64,000 nt of DNA. Origin: Tetrahymena thermophila SB210 (Eukaryota > Ciliophora > Oligohymenophorea > Hymenostomatida > Tetrahymenidae). Made by a program: the position numbers and the translations under genes. The stretch lies in contig NW_002476224.1 in NCBI RefSeq assembly GCF_000189635.1, positions 186,001-250,000 of the forward strand. The letters are read 5' to 3'. Shown here piece after piece: positions 1-14,942 of this stretch; positions within the stretch are counted from its first letter, which is position 1, and every line of letters begins with the position of its first letter. The notes under the pieces are model-generated. The model had not been told where the DNA came from and ran no database searches. It saw only the letters and a program-made list of their open reading frames with translations.

Positions 1-915
1 AATAGAAAATACTATTACTATTTATTATGTTTGTTTATTTTGTTTGATTGTTTGTTTAAACAGCAGTGTTTGAATAAATAATATATTTATTTATAAAAAA
101 AAAAGTAAAATAGTATTATAATAATTTTATCTTTTTGTAAATCTTTTTGCTTAAATTAGATAAAATGTTAGCCAGTATTCAAAAATAAATAAAAGAAATA
201 AGGGAAATAAATATTATTAAATTGAAAATAGAATTATTTGTTGATATTGCTTGCATACATAAGCAAAAATAATCTACTATTCTTTAATTGAGAATCAATT
301 AAATATTTAAATTAAGTATTTACATAATATTTAACTAGTAAATTCAATTTTATAAACAACTAGGCTATTTTAGCAGAGAAAAGCTTAAGAAATGAAGATC
401 TAACTATTAATTAATCTTTGTATGAAATTTTAATTCATTTGACGAAATTAAAAAACTTTAATTAAGAAATTAGTTCATCGACTTATATGGGTAAAATTTG
501 ATAATTTAAAGATAATACATGATAAAAGAAACTCAATATTTTAATAAATATTGCATTTTAAAGTTTGATTAACAAGAATAAATATCTGAATTGTGATTAA
601 ACAATAATAGCATAATATTACTATTAATACTAAAGGAAACAAGCAAAAATTTGTTAACCAAAATATTTACAAAAAAGTAGATAGATTAATTAGTTATTAT
701 AGTACTCTCTCATTTCAACAACTATAGGAATATAAATTTAATTCTAATCTATTTATAGAGCTATAAATAATATTTCAATTATCTCCTTGGGATACATACA
801 TCAAGTACTTTACCATTTATTTGTTGAAGTATTTTACAATTTAATTTCCATAAACTTAGAATTAAAAAAAAATACATTAGAGTAAAATAGTTATTATTAG
901 AGTAAGACGATTGAT
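1..915. other. AT-rich intergenic / 5' flank of hybrid kinase
   Basis: I see no convincing coding frame in this stretch. It is AT-rich with short homopolymer runs and holds the 5' flank and leader of the gene starting at 916. Frames that look open stay open only because TGA, the single stop, is rare in AT-rich DNA. Confidence 0.6.
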
Positions 916-3900
916 ATGTTTAAAAATAAAGAAGATAGATCTAAGATTACAAAAATATAATAAAATGGCGATGAAAAGTAAAACAGATAAGAAGAATTAG
1001 CTGAAATATCTGAAAGTCATGACTCAAATTTTATAGATAATTTACACCAAAATAATTAATAGCTTGCAAGATAAGCAAAGGCTAACAATACTACTGGAAT
1101 ATTAAAGGAAGATTTCATGGGTTCCTACTACAATAATTAGCAATAGAACGAAAAAAGCTTTAATTTAAAGAGTCAAAATCCATAAGAAACACAAAGTCAT
1201 AAGGTCAATTTTAATATAAATGAAGATAAAAGCTAAATGAAGACTATGTCAAAATTTAATGATAACAAAAAAAACCTTATTGATATGATAAACTTAGAAG
1301 TTTTGCAACAGAGCAGCTAACAAATACAATATAAATTTCAAGCTCCTTATTAGCTAGCTCTTATTTATATTACTTGGATATTCTTTGGCTTATGTTTTAT
1401 TTTACGAGAAAAGTATGGCGAAAGCTCAAGTAGTGATGATTTAAAGCTTTATATTATAAGTGGATTGCTTATGACTATGGGATTAGTTGGTTTAACTTTA
1501 TGGAAATTTGTTATTATAAAAAAGAAAGTTAGATTAGAGGAGATTTCTAGCTTTTACAGATGGGTTATGATGTTTTTTTTTCTTTTAAGTCAAGTTTTAG
1601 TCATAGAAGCTTTTGCATTAAAGAAAAGTATTTCAGATTCTTGGGTAATTACTGTGACAATAGTTTAAATGAGTTATATATAGAGCATAAGTCGAGTTAA
1701 TTTATTCAATCTTATCTACATAGGTGTCTCAACTGTTTATTTAATCGTTAGATTTTAGTTTATAGTGGAATGGGAATGGTAATCACTTTGCCAGAGTATT
1801 TTAATTTGCACAATTATTGTTGTTCATCAAGAAAAACTTTAAGTGGAGAGCTACAAGTAAACTAAAAAAATGTTATCCACAAATAAGAAGGCACACCGAC
1901 TCAATAACTTTTATTATAATATACTTGGTATGATTCCTGAAGGTGTAGCTATATTTGACAAGAATTAATCTACGATCTTTTGTAATAAAACAATAAAGGA
2001 TATTTTTAAATGTAAAAAAGACTAACTAAACTCTATAATCTTAGGATTATCTACAAACTAATAACACAATCCTTCGCCACAACCATCTCCAAACAATAAC
2101 AACAACTAATTTAATGGATCAAATCACAACTTAATAAATATGTCATAATAATATTTTAAAAGCGCAACAATTAATTAACAAAAAGAATAGTAATAATCTT
2201 CATAACAGTTTTTAAATTAGTAATAAAGTTTAAAGCCTCTAACCAATAATAACAACAACAACAACAACAACAACAACAATATAAATTTAGCACATCCAAC
2301 AAATTAAAATAATAGCAACATGGTTAGCAATATTTAAAATAATAATAGCAATATAAATGATATAAATTCTTTACTTAATTATCCAGAAAATATAAAAGAT
2401 GAGGTATCTATCCTAATTAATTAATAAAGTAGTGCTTAGCAATCTAATTTCAATGGCAGTAATAGATTGATTTCGTATAAGAATGAAAATAATATTAAAA
2501 CTATTAACACTTCTGGCTTAAAGAGACAGAGCAATGAACTTAGTGAATAAATGTAAATAGAAATTGATAAAAAATCACAAAAAACAAAACAGCTTGATTA
2601 ATAAAAAAGCATTTTAACCCCATCTTTTAAAGGACCTGAATCTTTGTTTAATAATGCAGACAATTCAAATAATCCTACTTTTTCTAAAATACAAACAAAA
2701 GAACTTCCAAGCCCAATTGACTCTAAAAAAAGTGGTAAAGTACCATCTATTGAAGAATAATAATCGCCAGCAGCTTGTATAAAGTATACTAACACTCTTC
2801 AAAATAATTAGCTTAATTCTTCACTTCCTAGTCCTTAAAAGAGTAACGTAATAGTTAACAGCAATTTAATTTACAGTAATATTCCAAATTCTTATCAGTG
2901 CATAAATGAAAATCAAAACAATTTTTAAGAACCCTTGTAATCTCCTACTCAACAACATCAGTAAGGCTTTTAATTTGATTAAAAAGGAATTAATTCTAAT
3001 AACTATATGGAAGTGTGCAAATCAGTAAGAGGTTTTGACTCCAATAGCAATAATGAGTAAATGTTTTATGAAGCGTCCGTGGTATCTAATAATTAATTAA
3101 TAAATCAAAGTATCTAGCAATAATAATAATAATAATAATTTTCACCCAGAAAATAGCTATCTTTAAATAAGAAACCCACTCATGCTATAATTAATGCTTC
3201 TTCTAATAGAAACGACGACGAAGAAGAAAGTGATATTGACATATTTAATAACTACATTTACCAGTAAGAAGGGTAAAAGATATTTAAAAAAAAACTTTTT
3301 AACTAAAAGAAAAGTAATGATATCATCTAAAGAGAAACTAAAGTAGGTGATATTCTTTCAGACTTGTTTAATGAAGTGGTTGGTGGGAGAAATAATTCAC
3401 AAAATTTGAACACAGGAAATAATAATTAAAATAACACAAATAATCTTGATCCTTAAATTCAATCTCAGAATAACTAAAACGTCATTTCTTTTATAAACCA
3501 AAATGGTAACAATTCTAACAACAAAGATATCCCTCTGACTCCATCATCTATTAAAAAACCAGAATATGGAAAATCGAAGACTTTCTTTTCATAAATGAAC
3601 AAAAACACTAACTTGGGGTACATGCAATTTTAGGAAGATATGATTAAAGCTTAAGTAAAGTGGAAAGATCAAATTTTTGTACTTAAATTTTTGCTCTTGG
3701 AATTAGAGACTTCTGAAAATAATTCAGAAATTTTCATTCTTGTTTTAGTGGACCCACTTTGGCAAGAATATTATAATAAGAGAATGGAAGAAGTTTAAAA
3801 ATATAAGATGAAGATGTTTGCTTCTCTCTCTCATGAGCTCAGAACTCCTCTAAATTGCACTATATCCATGTTAGAGGGACTTGAGTAATTTATTACAGAT

Positions 3901-6826
3901 CCTTAGCTTATTGATGAGTAAATTAATATATTTAAGTTTATAAATTTAATTAAATTATTCCACCCAGCACAAAAAGTTAAAGATTTTTTTTACGCCAGTA
4001 ATACTTATATGAGATAGTCAAAGGAAATCTAAAAATTATTCGAAAATTTAATAAATAAATAAATAAATTAATTAAGCAATCAAGACAAATTTTATTACAA
4101 ACAACCTTTTTAATTATTAAAGAAATATAAGAATTAAACATAAACATTTAAATCATTTTTAACCACTCATGATAAAAGCTTCAAGTAATCAAAATTATTT
4201 AGATTACTTAAAGCATTTTAATTAAAAAGTATTTAAAAGAAGCAAATTGAGAAAATATTGTAACCTTTAGCATTTTTTTGTTATATCAAAATAGTCTTCT
4301 AATTATTCATAACAAATTCAATATTTCAATTTTATTATTATAAAGTTATCTTTATCCAGCTCTTCATTCTCAGAAGCTTTTACTCAATTAAATTAATGAT
4401 ATTTTAGATTTTGCTTAGATTGATAGTGGAAAATTTAAATACACATTTGTTGATTTTAACTTAGAAAAATTACTTCAAGATTGTTAAACTTTGATTTAAA
4501 TGCAAGCAACCGTTAAGTCTATAGATCTTCAGCTCATATATGATGCGAGATTAAATTTATAAGTCAAGTCAGACTAAAACAGAATAAGATAAATTTTGTT
4601 AAATTTTTTGAGTAATTCTCTCAAATTTACTCCAGAAAACGGTACAATAAAAATAATAGCAGAGCCCATGTTTATTAACGAGACTAATAGAGTACAGAAA
4701 TATATTAGACTCGTTGTTTAAGATACAGGTATAGGAATGAAGCCTGAAACTGTATAAAATATATTTAATGCCTTTAACAAAACCGAATATGAGTCAGAAG
4801 GTAGATTTTAAATTTCTTTAATAATATCTTTATGAATTATTTATTAAAATAATAAGGAATGAATAGTCAGGGATGTGGTCTTGGATTGGCTATCAGCTAA
4901 AGTATTTCGAAAGGTCTTTGCACCACTTAAAATTAAAACAGTACCTAATTCAATATTTTATCTGAATATCAAATACCTTAGAATTGGATTGGAATATAAG
5001 TAGAAAGTTAATATGGTTAAGGAAGTTCATTTTCATTTATTATTTAAGATATGAATCCAAAGCCTCTATAAAATCCTTAATATACTCATAATAATTCTTA
5101 TACTCACTCAGTTTTACCTCTAGATATGATTAATGAAGAAGAATTAGCCAATTCTTATATTTCAGTAAAAAATGAAAACCCAGAAAATATTACATAAAAT
5201 ACTTAGCAGTAAGTTGTTGTTATCGGTTAGAATGAAATTGTGTCAAAGAATCCAAAGGAAGATAAAGATCATTCCCTGATGGCAGATTCTGCTTGTATAA
5301 ACGATGGAAGTACATATCAAAATAAGGTTCCTTAGTATATGGAGTTTGGACAGATAATTGACATCCATTACAGAATCAGTGATGTTGCTTCTAGTAATAA
5401 CGGATCTCCGTTGCATAAGCCATATATTTAATAAACAGCTACCTAGCACAACAATTTGACTAATACTTAAATAAACTCACCATAAAATATCACTAAAATT
5501 GGTGAAAATTAACAATATATTCATTCAATGTAAAGTACTAGTACTTCAACATAACAATCTCTTAATAAACTGAATTAAAATACTTAATTCTCAAACAATA
5601 TAAACAGCTTAAATTCTATCATCAATAATAACCAAAACTAAAAAATAATTAACAGCAATCAGATAATGGTTACAATAGATCCAGATGAATAAATTAAAAA
5701 CAATATATCTTCTTAGATTGAAAATTAAAAGAATTCTTCTTCTACACCCACAAGCTAGCTCAGAATGAATTTCTTAAATGATACTTCCTAAATGAAATAC
5801 TCTTCTTCTAATTCTATATCAAACAATCACTCTAACTCTTCATTACCCTCAAAAATTATTCCTAGTAGTTCAAGGCTTACTTCAAATCTATCACGCACTT
5901 TAACTAATAAATCTCTATCTAAAATGAATTCCACTGCAGCCTAAGGTTTTAATGGATATCACTCTAAAAGTAATCTAAATGAAGTAGAAGGAGCAAAACT
6001 TATGTTACATCTTTAGTAGTACATAGAAAATTCCGTTTGTGAGAATAAATGTGCTTCTATCTTAATTGTTGATGATAATCAATTTAATATACTAGCTCTT
6101 AGTAGAATGCTATAAGTAAATATTTCACATAATTTTACAAAATTTATAAACAATAATTTGTCTTTTTTCAATTAATAAAGATTTTAAAGCAATTTTATTG
6201 ATAGTAATTATACAAGCGAGCAAGCAAACAAACAAACAAACAAACAAATAATTTTTTATATGATAAATGATTCATTTTATTTTATATTTATCTTATGAAT
6301 ATTACTTTTAATTACATTGTTTTTGTAAATTAAATATAATTTATTTATTTATTATTATTAGCAATTTTTCAATGCACCAATTGATAAAGCATTTGATGGA
6401 AAGCAAGCCTTTGAAAAGATTTGCTATAGGTATTAATAAAATAAGCCAATATAAAGTTGCCCTAAATGCCTGAGATATGAAATAGTTTTTATGGATATCG
6501 AAATGCCAATATTAAATGGATATGAAGTTATGAAAGAATTAACAGACTTTTTTCATGAACATAAAATACATAAGGAGGATTTTCCTTACATCATAGCTTG
6601 TACAGCTCATGGAGGTGACTAAGAGCAAGTGAGAGCTAAAAATTCTGGATTTGATGATTATATTTCCAAACCAATCATGAGGAACGATATATAAAAACTA
6701 CTTTGCGATTGGTACTATCAAACTCATAGCCAGAATTTTACTTAAAAGGGAATAAACTAGCAAGGAAGTTTAATAGGAATGAATACTATGAATGATTTAA
6801 ATGAAATTAATTAAAAGTTAATTTGA
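916..6826 (+). CDS. Membrane-bound hybrid histidine kinase / response regulator
   Basis: Sensor hybrid kinase that should autophosphorylate on His and pass phosphate to its own receiver Asp. The model has four exons, with introns 3918-4345, 4801-4856 and 6116-6361, leaving 1727 codons. The N-terminal ~140 residues are polar. About six membrane helices follow (~145-306). A PAS-like start (IPEGVAIFDKNQSTIFCN, ~345) is then cut by ~530 residues rich in N, Q and S, after which PAS-like strands resume (~915-956). HisKA has SLSHELRTPL (~970) and NDILDF (~1018). The ATPase has the N box (LSNSLKFT), DTGIGM and GCGLGL. A second linker of ~370 residues leads to a receiver with ILIVDDNQFN (~1554), the phospho-acceptor in MDIEMP (~1615) and SKPI (~1673). 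The first intron falls inside HisKA and the last inside the receiver. The ligand is unknown. The domain order matches the kinase at 41920-46670. Confidence 0.93.
3118..3138 (+). repeat. Polyglutamine tract written with TAA codons
   Basis: This is an in-frame CAA followed by six TAA codons inside the Asn/Gln-rich insert of the hybrid kinase, giving a Gln run. Under the standard code it would be a wall of stops. An AAC repeat giving poly-Asn lies near 2250-2280 in the same linker. Both are likely to vary in length. Confidence 0.8.
6217..6248. repeat. CAAA-type simple repeat inside an intron
   Basis: A short run of CAAA/CAAG units lies within the third intron (6116-6361) of the hybrid kinase gene. 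It is simple-sequence expansion with no evident function. Confidence 0.75.
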
Positions 6827-9724
6827 ATAAATTATCTTAAAATTTTAATAATAAGTTTAAAATAATATTTTAATGTAGATAGGTATACATACAATCATTA
6901 ACATAATAACTAATAAATTTTATTTGCAAAAAAAGTAAATAAATCAACATAAACACAATTTAACCTCTTTGATTATAACAAACGCAATATTTCTATAATT
7001 TAATAATTTAAAAAATAACATAACCAATAGAGTTCTCATAAACAATTTGACAAACTTATATTTATATATTATTTGTTTGTAAACAACATAAATTTATAAT
7101 TTAAATTAATAATAGTAACTAAAAACTTTTAAAAAATCACAGTTTCACAATAAAAATTATTTAATTAAAATTAATTTCAATTCAAATTAATAAAAGTTGA
7201 AGTTGAAAATTTCAATTTTGTTTAATTCAAAATTTATTATTAATTTAAAATTTATAAAAATGTATTTTCCATTTTATTTTTAGCCTTATTACTCAAAAAT
7301 TTTAAAATTTAACTCACAATTTGTATTATACTCTTTTATTTTATACTCTATCAATTTTTAAAAAATAATATTATATTTAATTTTCTTTAGAATTTTTTGC
7401 GATTAAATTAAATTAAATTTAAAAATAAAAATTAATTAATAATTTTTACATAGGATAAGTAAGAATCAAATACATTAATAGAGAAAGAATTATTTTATTG
7501 AATCAGACTTTATATATTTGTGATAGATAGTTGCTTTCAATTACATTTAAATAGTAATTCAGCTTAATTTGATGAATTCTGATTTTCAGAATGAAATTAA
7601 ATTTTAGATTAAGATTTTTCTATGTTAATGTTTCAAAACTATAATTTCATTTAAAGATTGATTACTTTAAATATTAAAATTTTAAAGACTTTGTTAGACT
7701 TCCCTTTTTTTGATTTACAGTTTTAAGTGATTGTATTTTTATAATAAAGAAAATAATTATTTTTGTATCCCCTCATAAAGATGCTTTTATTTCTTAAACA
7801 CAAGCTTATTTCACTTGCATAAATTAATTTAAATCTATTTATATCAGAATATTTTATAAGTATATCATTTTTCGCTGGAAGTTTTAACACTCGAAGTATG
7901 TCTTAAAAATGTTAAATCTATTCGAGTTTATTTATAACAATTATATTTATTATGAAAGAAACGACCTATGAAATTTACTAAATCTAAAAGGCCTTTTTTT
8001 GATATTTATATTTTATATAGTAAAATTAATATTGTTTTATTGGTCTTTTTATTTTTAAGATAAAATATAATATGATATCTGGCTTAAAATAATATATTTT
8101 TATAGTTGTCAGTTAAATCACTATCCTTAAATAATAATTTTATTAATTGAATGAGTAAATAAGTTATTAAATTAAAATAACGCAAAGTAAGTTTTGAGTT
8201 TTTTGTGTAATTACAAAGCCACATTTCAAAATAACAAAAACTATAAATTTAATCAATTGGTATCAGAATTAATCATAATTCCTTTATTAAAAGTCTTTTC
8301 TTCTATTTCAGCATAAAAGTATTTACTTTTTGAAATTCACTTCAAAATTTTAAGTATTCTCTCATTAACAAACACAAATTTCTTTACTTTTTTTCTTAAT
8401 TCTATTAGAAGATTAGAACTCTTGATTGTAGTTTTGAGATAAAAAACCATTAAGTTAATTATAAGATATAAGTATTTGTTTGAATTGCTTATCATTTTTA
8501 GAGATTTCTAATATTTTATTGGTTAGAATCTTAACTTATATTTGTATAGTATATACATTTATAATATTACACTTTTAACAAAAATATGAATTTCATATTT
8601 AGCGATACAAAAAATTAATTATTTCTTTTAATAAATAAAAGGAAAATTTTAAATTTCTACATTGATTTTTTCTAATTGCAATAAACTAAATTGAGAAACT
8701 TTTTCATATTATTTTCTAATTTTAAAGCTTTAAATTTGAATTTGTATTAAAAGAGAATTTATGCTTTATTTTTGATATAAATAACAGTATTTTACAAAAA
8801 AAATATCATCTTTACCACTTAAAATTATTTTAAGCAATCTAAATATAGATTTATGTTAATGCTTTTTACATATTTTATTTTACTTACTAAAATAAATATA
8901 AAAATGACACGAAATTAAGTTCTATTTTAATGAATTTTTTTATATTTGAATTATTTATTTTTTCTTTTTTAAATATATTTCAAAGTAATTTATTTTTAAA
9001 GCTTACTAATTATCAATACAATGAGTACTAAGTGAGTGAGTGTACTATTTCATCTGAAAAATCAAAGCAAATTTTAAGATGATAAGTTTAAATTTGAAAT
9101 AAAAAATGTATGAAATAAATTTGAATAAAGTGATTATTTGGAGTAAGAGTTTTGTGTTTTAGTTGAACTAAATAGTATAATTTAATAAGTAGACATATGA
9201 AGTATATATATAAAGTATAAAAGTATGAAACAATAATTATAGATTTGCTTAACTTTTTTAATATAGAGTTTATTAACAAGAAGTCAAGATTTGTTTATAA
9301 TTTCAAATCTTTTTTTCTAGGCAGTATTGAGTTATGAATATACAAGAAGAGTTTGTTGGTTCGTTCATGTGTACAATTATTTTGTTAAAGGGATTCTTTC
9401 TGTTGATAAGTTCAGAATTTATTTCAAATTTCGTTCCTTCTGAGAGCAGAAAGAAAAGAAAGGAGGATTAATAAATTAAACCTTTATACAGATTAAAAAT
9501 GATTCTTAATTTTGCTTATTTTTATATATGTTTGTTTGTTAGTTAGTTAGTTATTATTGGTTTATTATAAGCATAATATTAGTTGAGCATATATCTATTC
9601 ATTAAATTTAATATAGCTATTAAAATATTGAGATTATTATTTATACATTAAAAATGTTGCTCTTGCTTGAAAGTGTGTGTTTAATAATTAATTAATTAAT
9701 GAACTAACTAAATAGTTTTATATC
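6827..9724. other. Intergenic, no gene seen
   Basis: About 2.9 kb between the convergent ends of the hybrid kinase and the minus-strand kinase. I read both strands with TGA as the only stop and found no kinase-like or other recognisable protein and no tRNA. It holds poly-A/T runs and simple repeats such as GTTT/AGTT units near 9530-9555 and AATT units near 9685. Confidence 0.55.
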
Positions 9725-10681
<957 letters not shown>

Positions 10682-11654
10682 TCTTTAATATTAATTTTTT
10701 ATATACTTTCTATTCGAGTGTATTTTATATTCTAAAGTTTTTTTTTTTCAAAAAGTTTTATGATTTAAAATGAGCTTAGTAATCAGTAGTTTTTAAGCAG
10801 CAGTAAACTCAACAGTGTTTAGAGGAAATATTGAGAGTTGTATTGTGAGCTAATGCCTTGTGATATAAGTTATGCTTTTATATTAAGTAGGTGTAATGAA
10901 AAAAAAATTGGATGGATTGGCAGACTGCTTAATATTTTGGTTGAATTAATCTTTGATTTTGATTGAATTTTTTCTTTTTTTAAAAAGAAAGCTAAATAAT
11001 TGATAGTTTGATTATTATTTCTTTTATTTAATTATTTTTTTGATAATTAAATGTTTATATTAAATGAATGAACATTAGCTTTTTAAAAAAAGTCATTCAT
11101 TACCTTTTCTCATTATTCATTAAATTCAAAAAACGAAAGGCAGAAAGAAAGGCAGACTGATATATATATATACATACATATACACATACAATCAAATTAA
11201 TTATGCTTCATATATCATATAGTAAATTAATAATTTTTTTCTTTCTTTTATAATTGATATTATTTAGTTAATTGATAGGCAGGTCAGCCTTTCACCCCTA
11301 GGTATAGGTAATACAATTACTCGCTCTATTTCTGTCTGAAATGATTTAATTTATTTATTACCTCATTGCCTTACTGATATACTAATTACTTAATTCTCTA
11401 GCTAAAATATTACTTAATAATAGCTGCCCTAATTTACTTTCATATTTTTGGAAATTGAATTAACATTTAATTCTTCATTTAGAATTCTCCATTTATGCAG
11501 ATCTTACTTCCATAAAAAGCTCAGCGAGAAGTTTATAATTTGCTTAATTGTCTGATTGGGCATTTACACATGCTTAAAATTTACTATGATTTTTAGTTTT
11601 ATATAGACAAATTTTTAAAATAAAAGAAATATTTAATTTTAATATTCTTTTATT

Positions 11655-11820
11655 GTAGGTCATAAATACTTTCCACGAAATTATATAAGAATATTACGAA
11701 TAAAGAAGCCATAGTTATGGAATTTATCCTTTTAGCATTGCTGGATCCATAAAACGAGGCTGAGTCTATTTAAAATAAAGAATAGAGTCAGCTTTAAATA
11801 AAAAAGATTTTTTTTTTTTG
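11655..11820 (+). ncRNA. Possible small structured RNA locus (speculative)
   Basis: This patch is less AT-rich than its surroundings. It holds a hairpin at 11759-11792 (12-base arms, one mismatch, 10-base loop) and then a T12 run at about 11808-11819, which resembles a Pol III terminator. A second short inverted repeat, tgaagtaa/ttacttca, flanks 11819-11856. I do not recognise an snRNA, SRP, RNase P or telomerase RNA, and no A/B box is evident. The strand is set only by the position of the T run. It could equally be chance. Confidence 0.2.
11759..11792. repeat. Hairpin-forming inverted repeat
   Basis: The left arm gctgagtctatt (11759-11770) and right arm aatagagtcagc (11781-11792) pair over 12 bases with one mismatch, around a 10-base A-rich loop. 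It is the strongest short stem I noticed in the gene-poor region, and a T12 run follows about 15 bases on. Confidence 0.6.
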
Positions 11821-14650
11821 AAGTAAATTTCGCATATCTGATAACATCTTACTTCATGTAATTTGATTGAATTTTGTAATGCCCTTAAAATTGATTAATT
11901 TCTTATATTTTGTAGCTAGTATATGAATTAAGTTAAATAAGCAGTCAACAAAAAAAAAGAGCTTGCCCGCCCTGTAAAATTTAAATAAAAGTATTCAACT
12001 TTCTAACTTTTTGTTAATAAAAGAAATTTGTTAGGATCTTAATTATTTAAAATTTCCCTTTCTCAATTTAAGATTGAAAATACATACATATAACAATAAA
12101 CTAAATTATTAATTTACCAATTTTTAAATTTTGTAAAAATCAAATTATACCCATAAATTTCTCAAAATCCTCCTTAATTAATTCTTTTATGATTTCTAAT
12201 AAATCTCTTCATAATTTCTAGTATAAAATAGATTGGACTTGGCTTATTATAAAGATTTATCACTAAAATATCAGACTAAACGTTGCTATAAGGAAGCTAA
12301 GTTATATTTTGCTTTGTCGAAGTTAATTACTCTTAATTTTTTGTTGAAATATTAAGAGTTATGCTTAACTTTTCAAGATAGTAATTTGATGGATGATTAA
12401 TATTTTTTATCACTTTTAAATTAAAAAGAAATTTAAAAAATACCCTCATAACCTTTAAGTCGTAAGATATTTAAATCTAGATTCATCCACACAAAGCGAA
12501 TTTATAAATTAGATTTAACTTAACTACAAATTCAACATTGTTTCTTTATTAATTCAAAAAAAAAAAAACGCTTTCTATTTAATCTATTTCCCACCTCATA
12601 TTAAAAACAACTTAATTCAGTTTGTTTATTGTTAACTAAAGCCAGCTTCAAATTAATTGCTTGTATAAACTTTGCTCAGCATGCCCCTATGCGCTATTTG
12701 TTCAAAAAAAAATACGTTATAAATTATGAATTTTTAATAGAAATTAAAAATTTCTATTCCATTGTTTTGAGGTTCGACAATTATTAGCAAACTATGCTTC
12801 GAAGAACAACAACTTTGATTTGTTTAGCAAATTATAATTTTTTATTTTAAAATTTAAAACCTAACAAAATAATTAAATTGCACACTAATTATTTGAAATA
12901 TTATATTTCCGAAGCATTTTCAAACCATAAAAAATACATAAATTTTAATTGCCTATTAATAAAGATTATTATATATTTTATCAAAAATATCCATAGATTT
13001 TTGATTAAAATTAATCAGATTCCATTTATATTAAATTAATTACATTTTTTTTTTTATTATTTACAAACACTAAATAATTTCAAAGATCCTATGGCTATGA
13101 GCTAATCTTTAGAATATATTAAAAAATTTCTAATCTTCATCTCTCTAAAGAAGGATTAAGTTTATTTATATTTGTTTGTTTATTGAAAAATCCTATATCA
13201 AATAAAGTTATCTTAGATTTAACTCACTAAATATTAAATTTATATCCATTTTATTTTTATCCTATTTCTTTTATTGTATTATTATATCACTTAATTTACA
13301 ATATTATCAAATAGATTTCTAGATCAAAATTAATTCATATATTTTCTTTTTTTAGAATCGTTCATATAATTAAATTAAGTAAATTGTAAATATATTGCTT
13401 TCTAACGAATTATTTTTTACTCTATTTAGAATATTAATTACTAAAGTTAAAAATATTTATTTTAACAAATTATTTTATAGATATATTATCAATTTTATAA
13501 TATCTAAAAAAAGGCTATCGCATTTTATAGATTAGACTATTCATTAAGTTCAAATGCAAATTCTCTTGATAAAATTTTATATCTAAAATAATTTAGATTA
13601 CACTTAAATTGTTTACATTGATTATAATAATGTATATAAAAAGACAAAGCTAATAAATATTATAATTTGTAAAATATAATTTATATTATTTCAAAAAAGA
13701 ATAATAAATTGTTTAAAATAGTAAGATTAGAATTAAATTAAATTATAAATTTTGAAATGTGTAATAAACACATGAATTGGAATGAATTTTCATTAAAAAA
13801 TAGATAAAAATTGTTTCTTTAATAAAAATAATCTTTCATTTGCTTTTGATTATCTAATAAGTAAATATAATCAAAATCTATTATCCTCATCTACTATCTT
13901 TTTACTATTTGTTACTTAATTAGGTTTAAAAATCTCTTAAAATAAAAAAAGAGGATCAATTTTTATAGATCACTTTTAGGTTGTATTTCTTCAATAACCT
14001 TTTCTAATTAGATTACAAAATTTTGATTAGGGCTGGCTATAGATTCGAAAAGATTAAATGAACCAATTTTTATCATAATCAAATTTTGATGAATTCATAT
14101 GCTTTAAATAATAAATTAAAGCAAGCTTAGTTAAATATTTAGTATTCCTTTCTAAATTATTACGATTTTTTTTTAAATACTCAATTTAATAGAAAATATT
14201 TCTAAATTATCTATAAATTAATTATATTTACATATTAAATTAAATATGAATTTCCCTTAAATTCTTTGAATATTGACTGGTCTATTAGTCTAATCTATAT
14301 GATTTTCTTTATTTTCTGCTTATTTTAAATTTATTGTGATTTATTCAGTGAAAACTTTTACACCTTTTGCGATTCAACTTCAGTAAAATGAATAATGAAT
14401 AGTACATTTTTTGTAAAAAATTTATGTCAGTACTTATACTGTACTTTAAAATTGGCTATTTTTTTAATATATCGTTTTTTATGCGTTATGTTTACTGGCT
14501 TTATTAATTACTGCTTATTTTTAATACTTATAGGATTGCTAAATTTTAATAAAATAAATTTTGTAATTCAAGAACATTGCATTAAATAATCTAGAAAACT
14601 TCATAAAAGTCTTTTTTTATCTATCAAATTTTAAACAATAGCTTGTTTAA

Positions 14651-14677
14651 AATAATAATAATAATAATAATAATAAT
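14651..14677. repeat. ATA/TAA trinucleotide microsatellite
   Basis: About nine uninterrupted ATA units lie just downstream of the giant gene that ends at 14943. No gene is attached to it. Confidence 0.85.
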
Positions 14678-14942
14678 TTGGTTCATAGTAATAAACATAA
14701 AACATGATCTTTAATTACTATAAATCCTCTTAAATTAAAAATCATCATAAATGCTAAAAAAATAACTTAACTTATTTTAATATAAAAAATTCAATTTCTA
14801 AAAAATATTTATACCTACTTAAATAAATAGTTTATCAATATTTAATAATAGTTTAATATAAAATAAAAAGTACTGTTAGCAAATAATATAAAAATTTATT
14901 GTATTATTTTAGCAATTAATTGAAAAAATTAATAGTATCTAG

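Larger units (their letters stand above)
10682..14942. other. Gene-poor AT-rich region
   Basis: About 4.3 kb between the 5' end of the kinase and the 3' end of a giant gene, with no supportable protein gene on either strand. It contains AT/AC simple repeats near 11160-11190, a compositionally distinct patch with hairpins near 11655-11860 (listed separately) and a TAA microsatellite at 14651-14677. Most is plain AT-rich spacer. Confidence 0.5.

Noticed and set aside
9088-9279. 63-codon minus-strand frame in intergenic DNA
   Set aside because: I/Y/L-rich translation of AT-rich spacer with no start context or homolog-like features.
14395-14589. Hydrophobic 64-codon plus-strand frame
   Set aside because: It ends at TAA, which is sense here; composition is typical of AT-rich spacer and nothing supports a membrane peptide.
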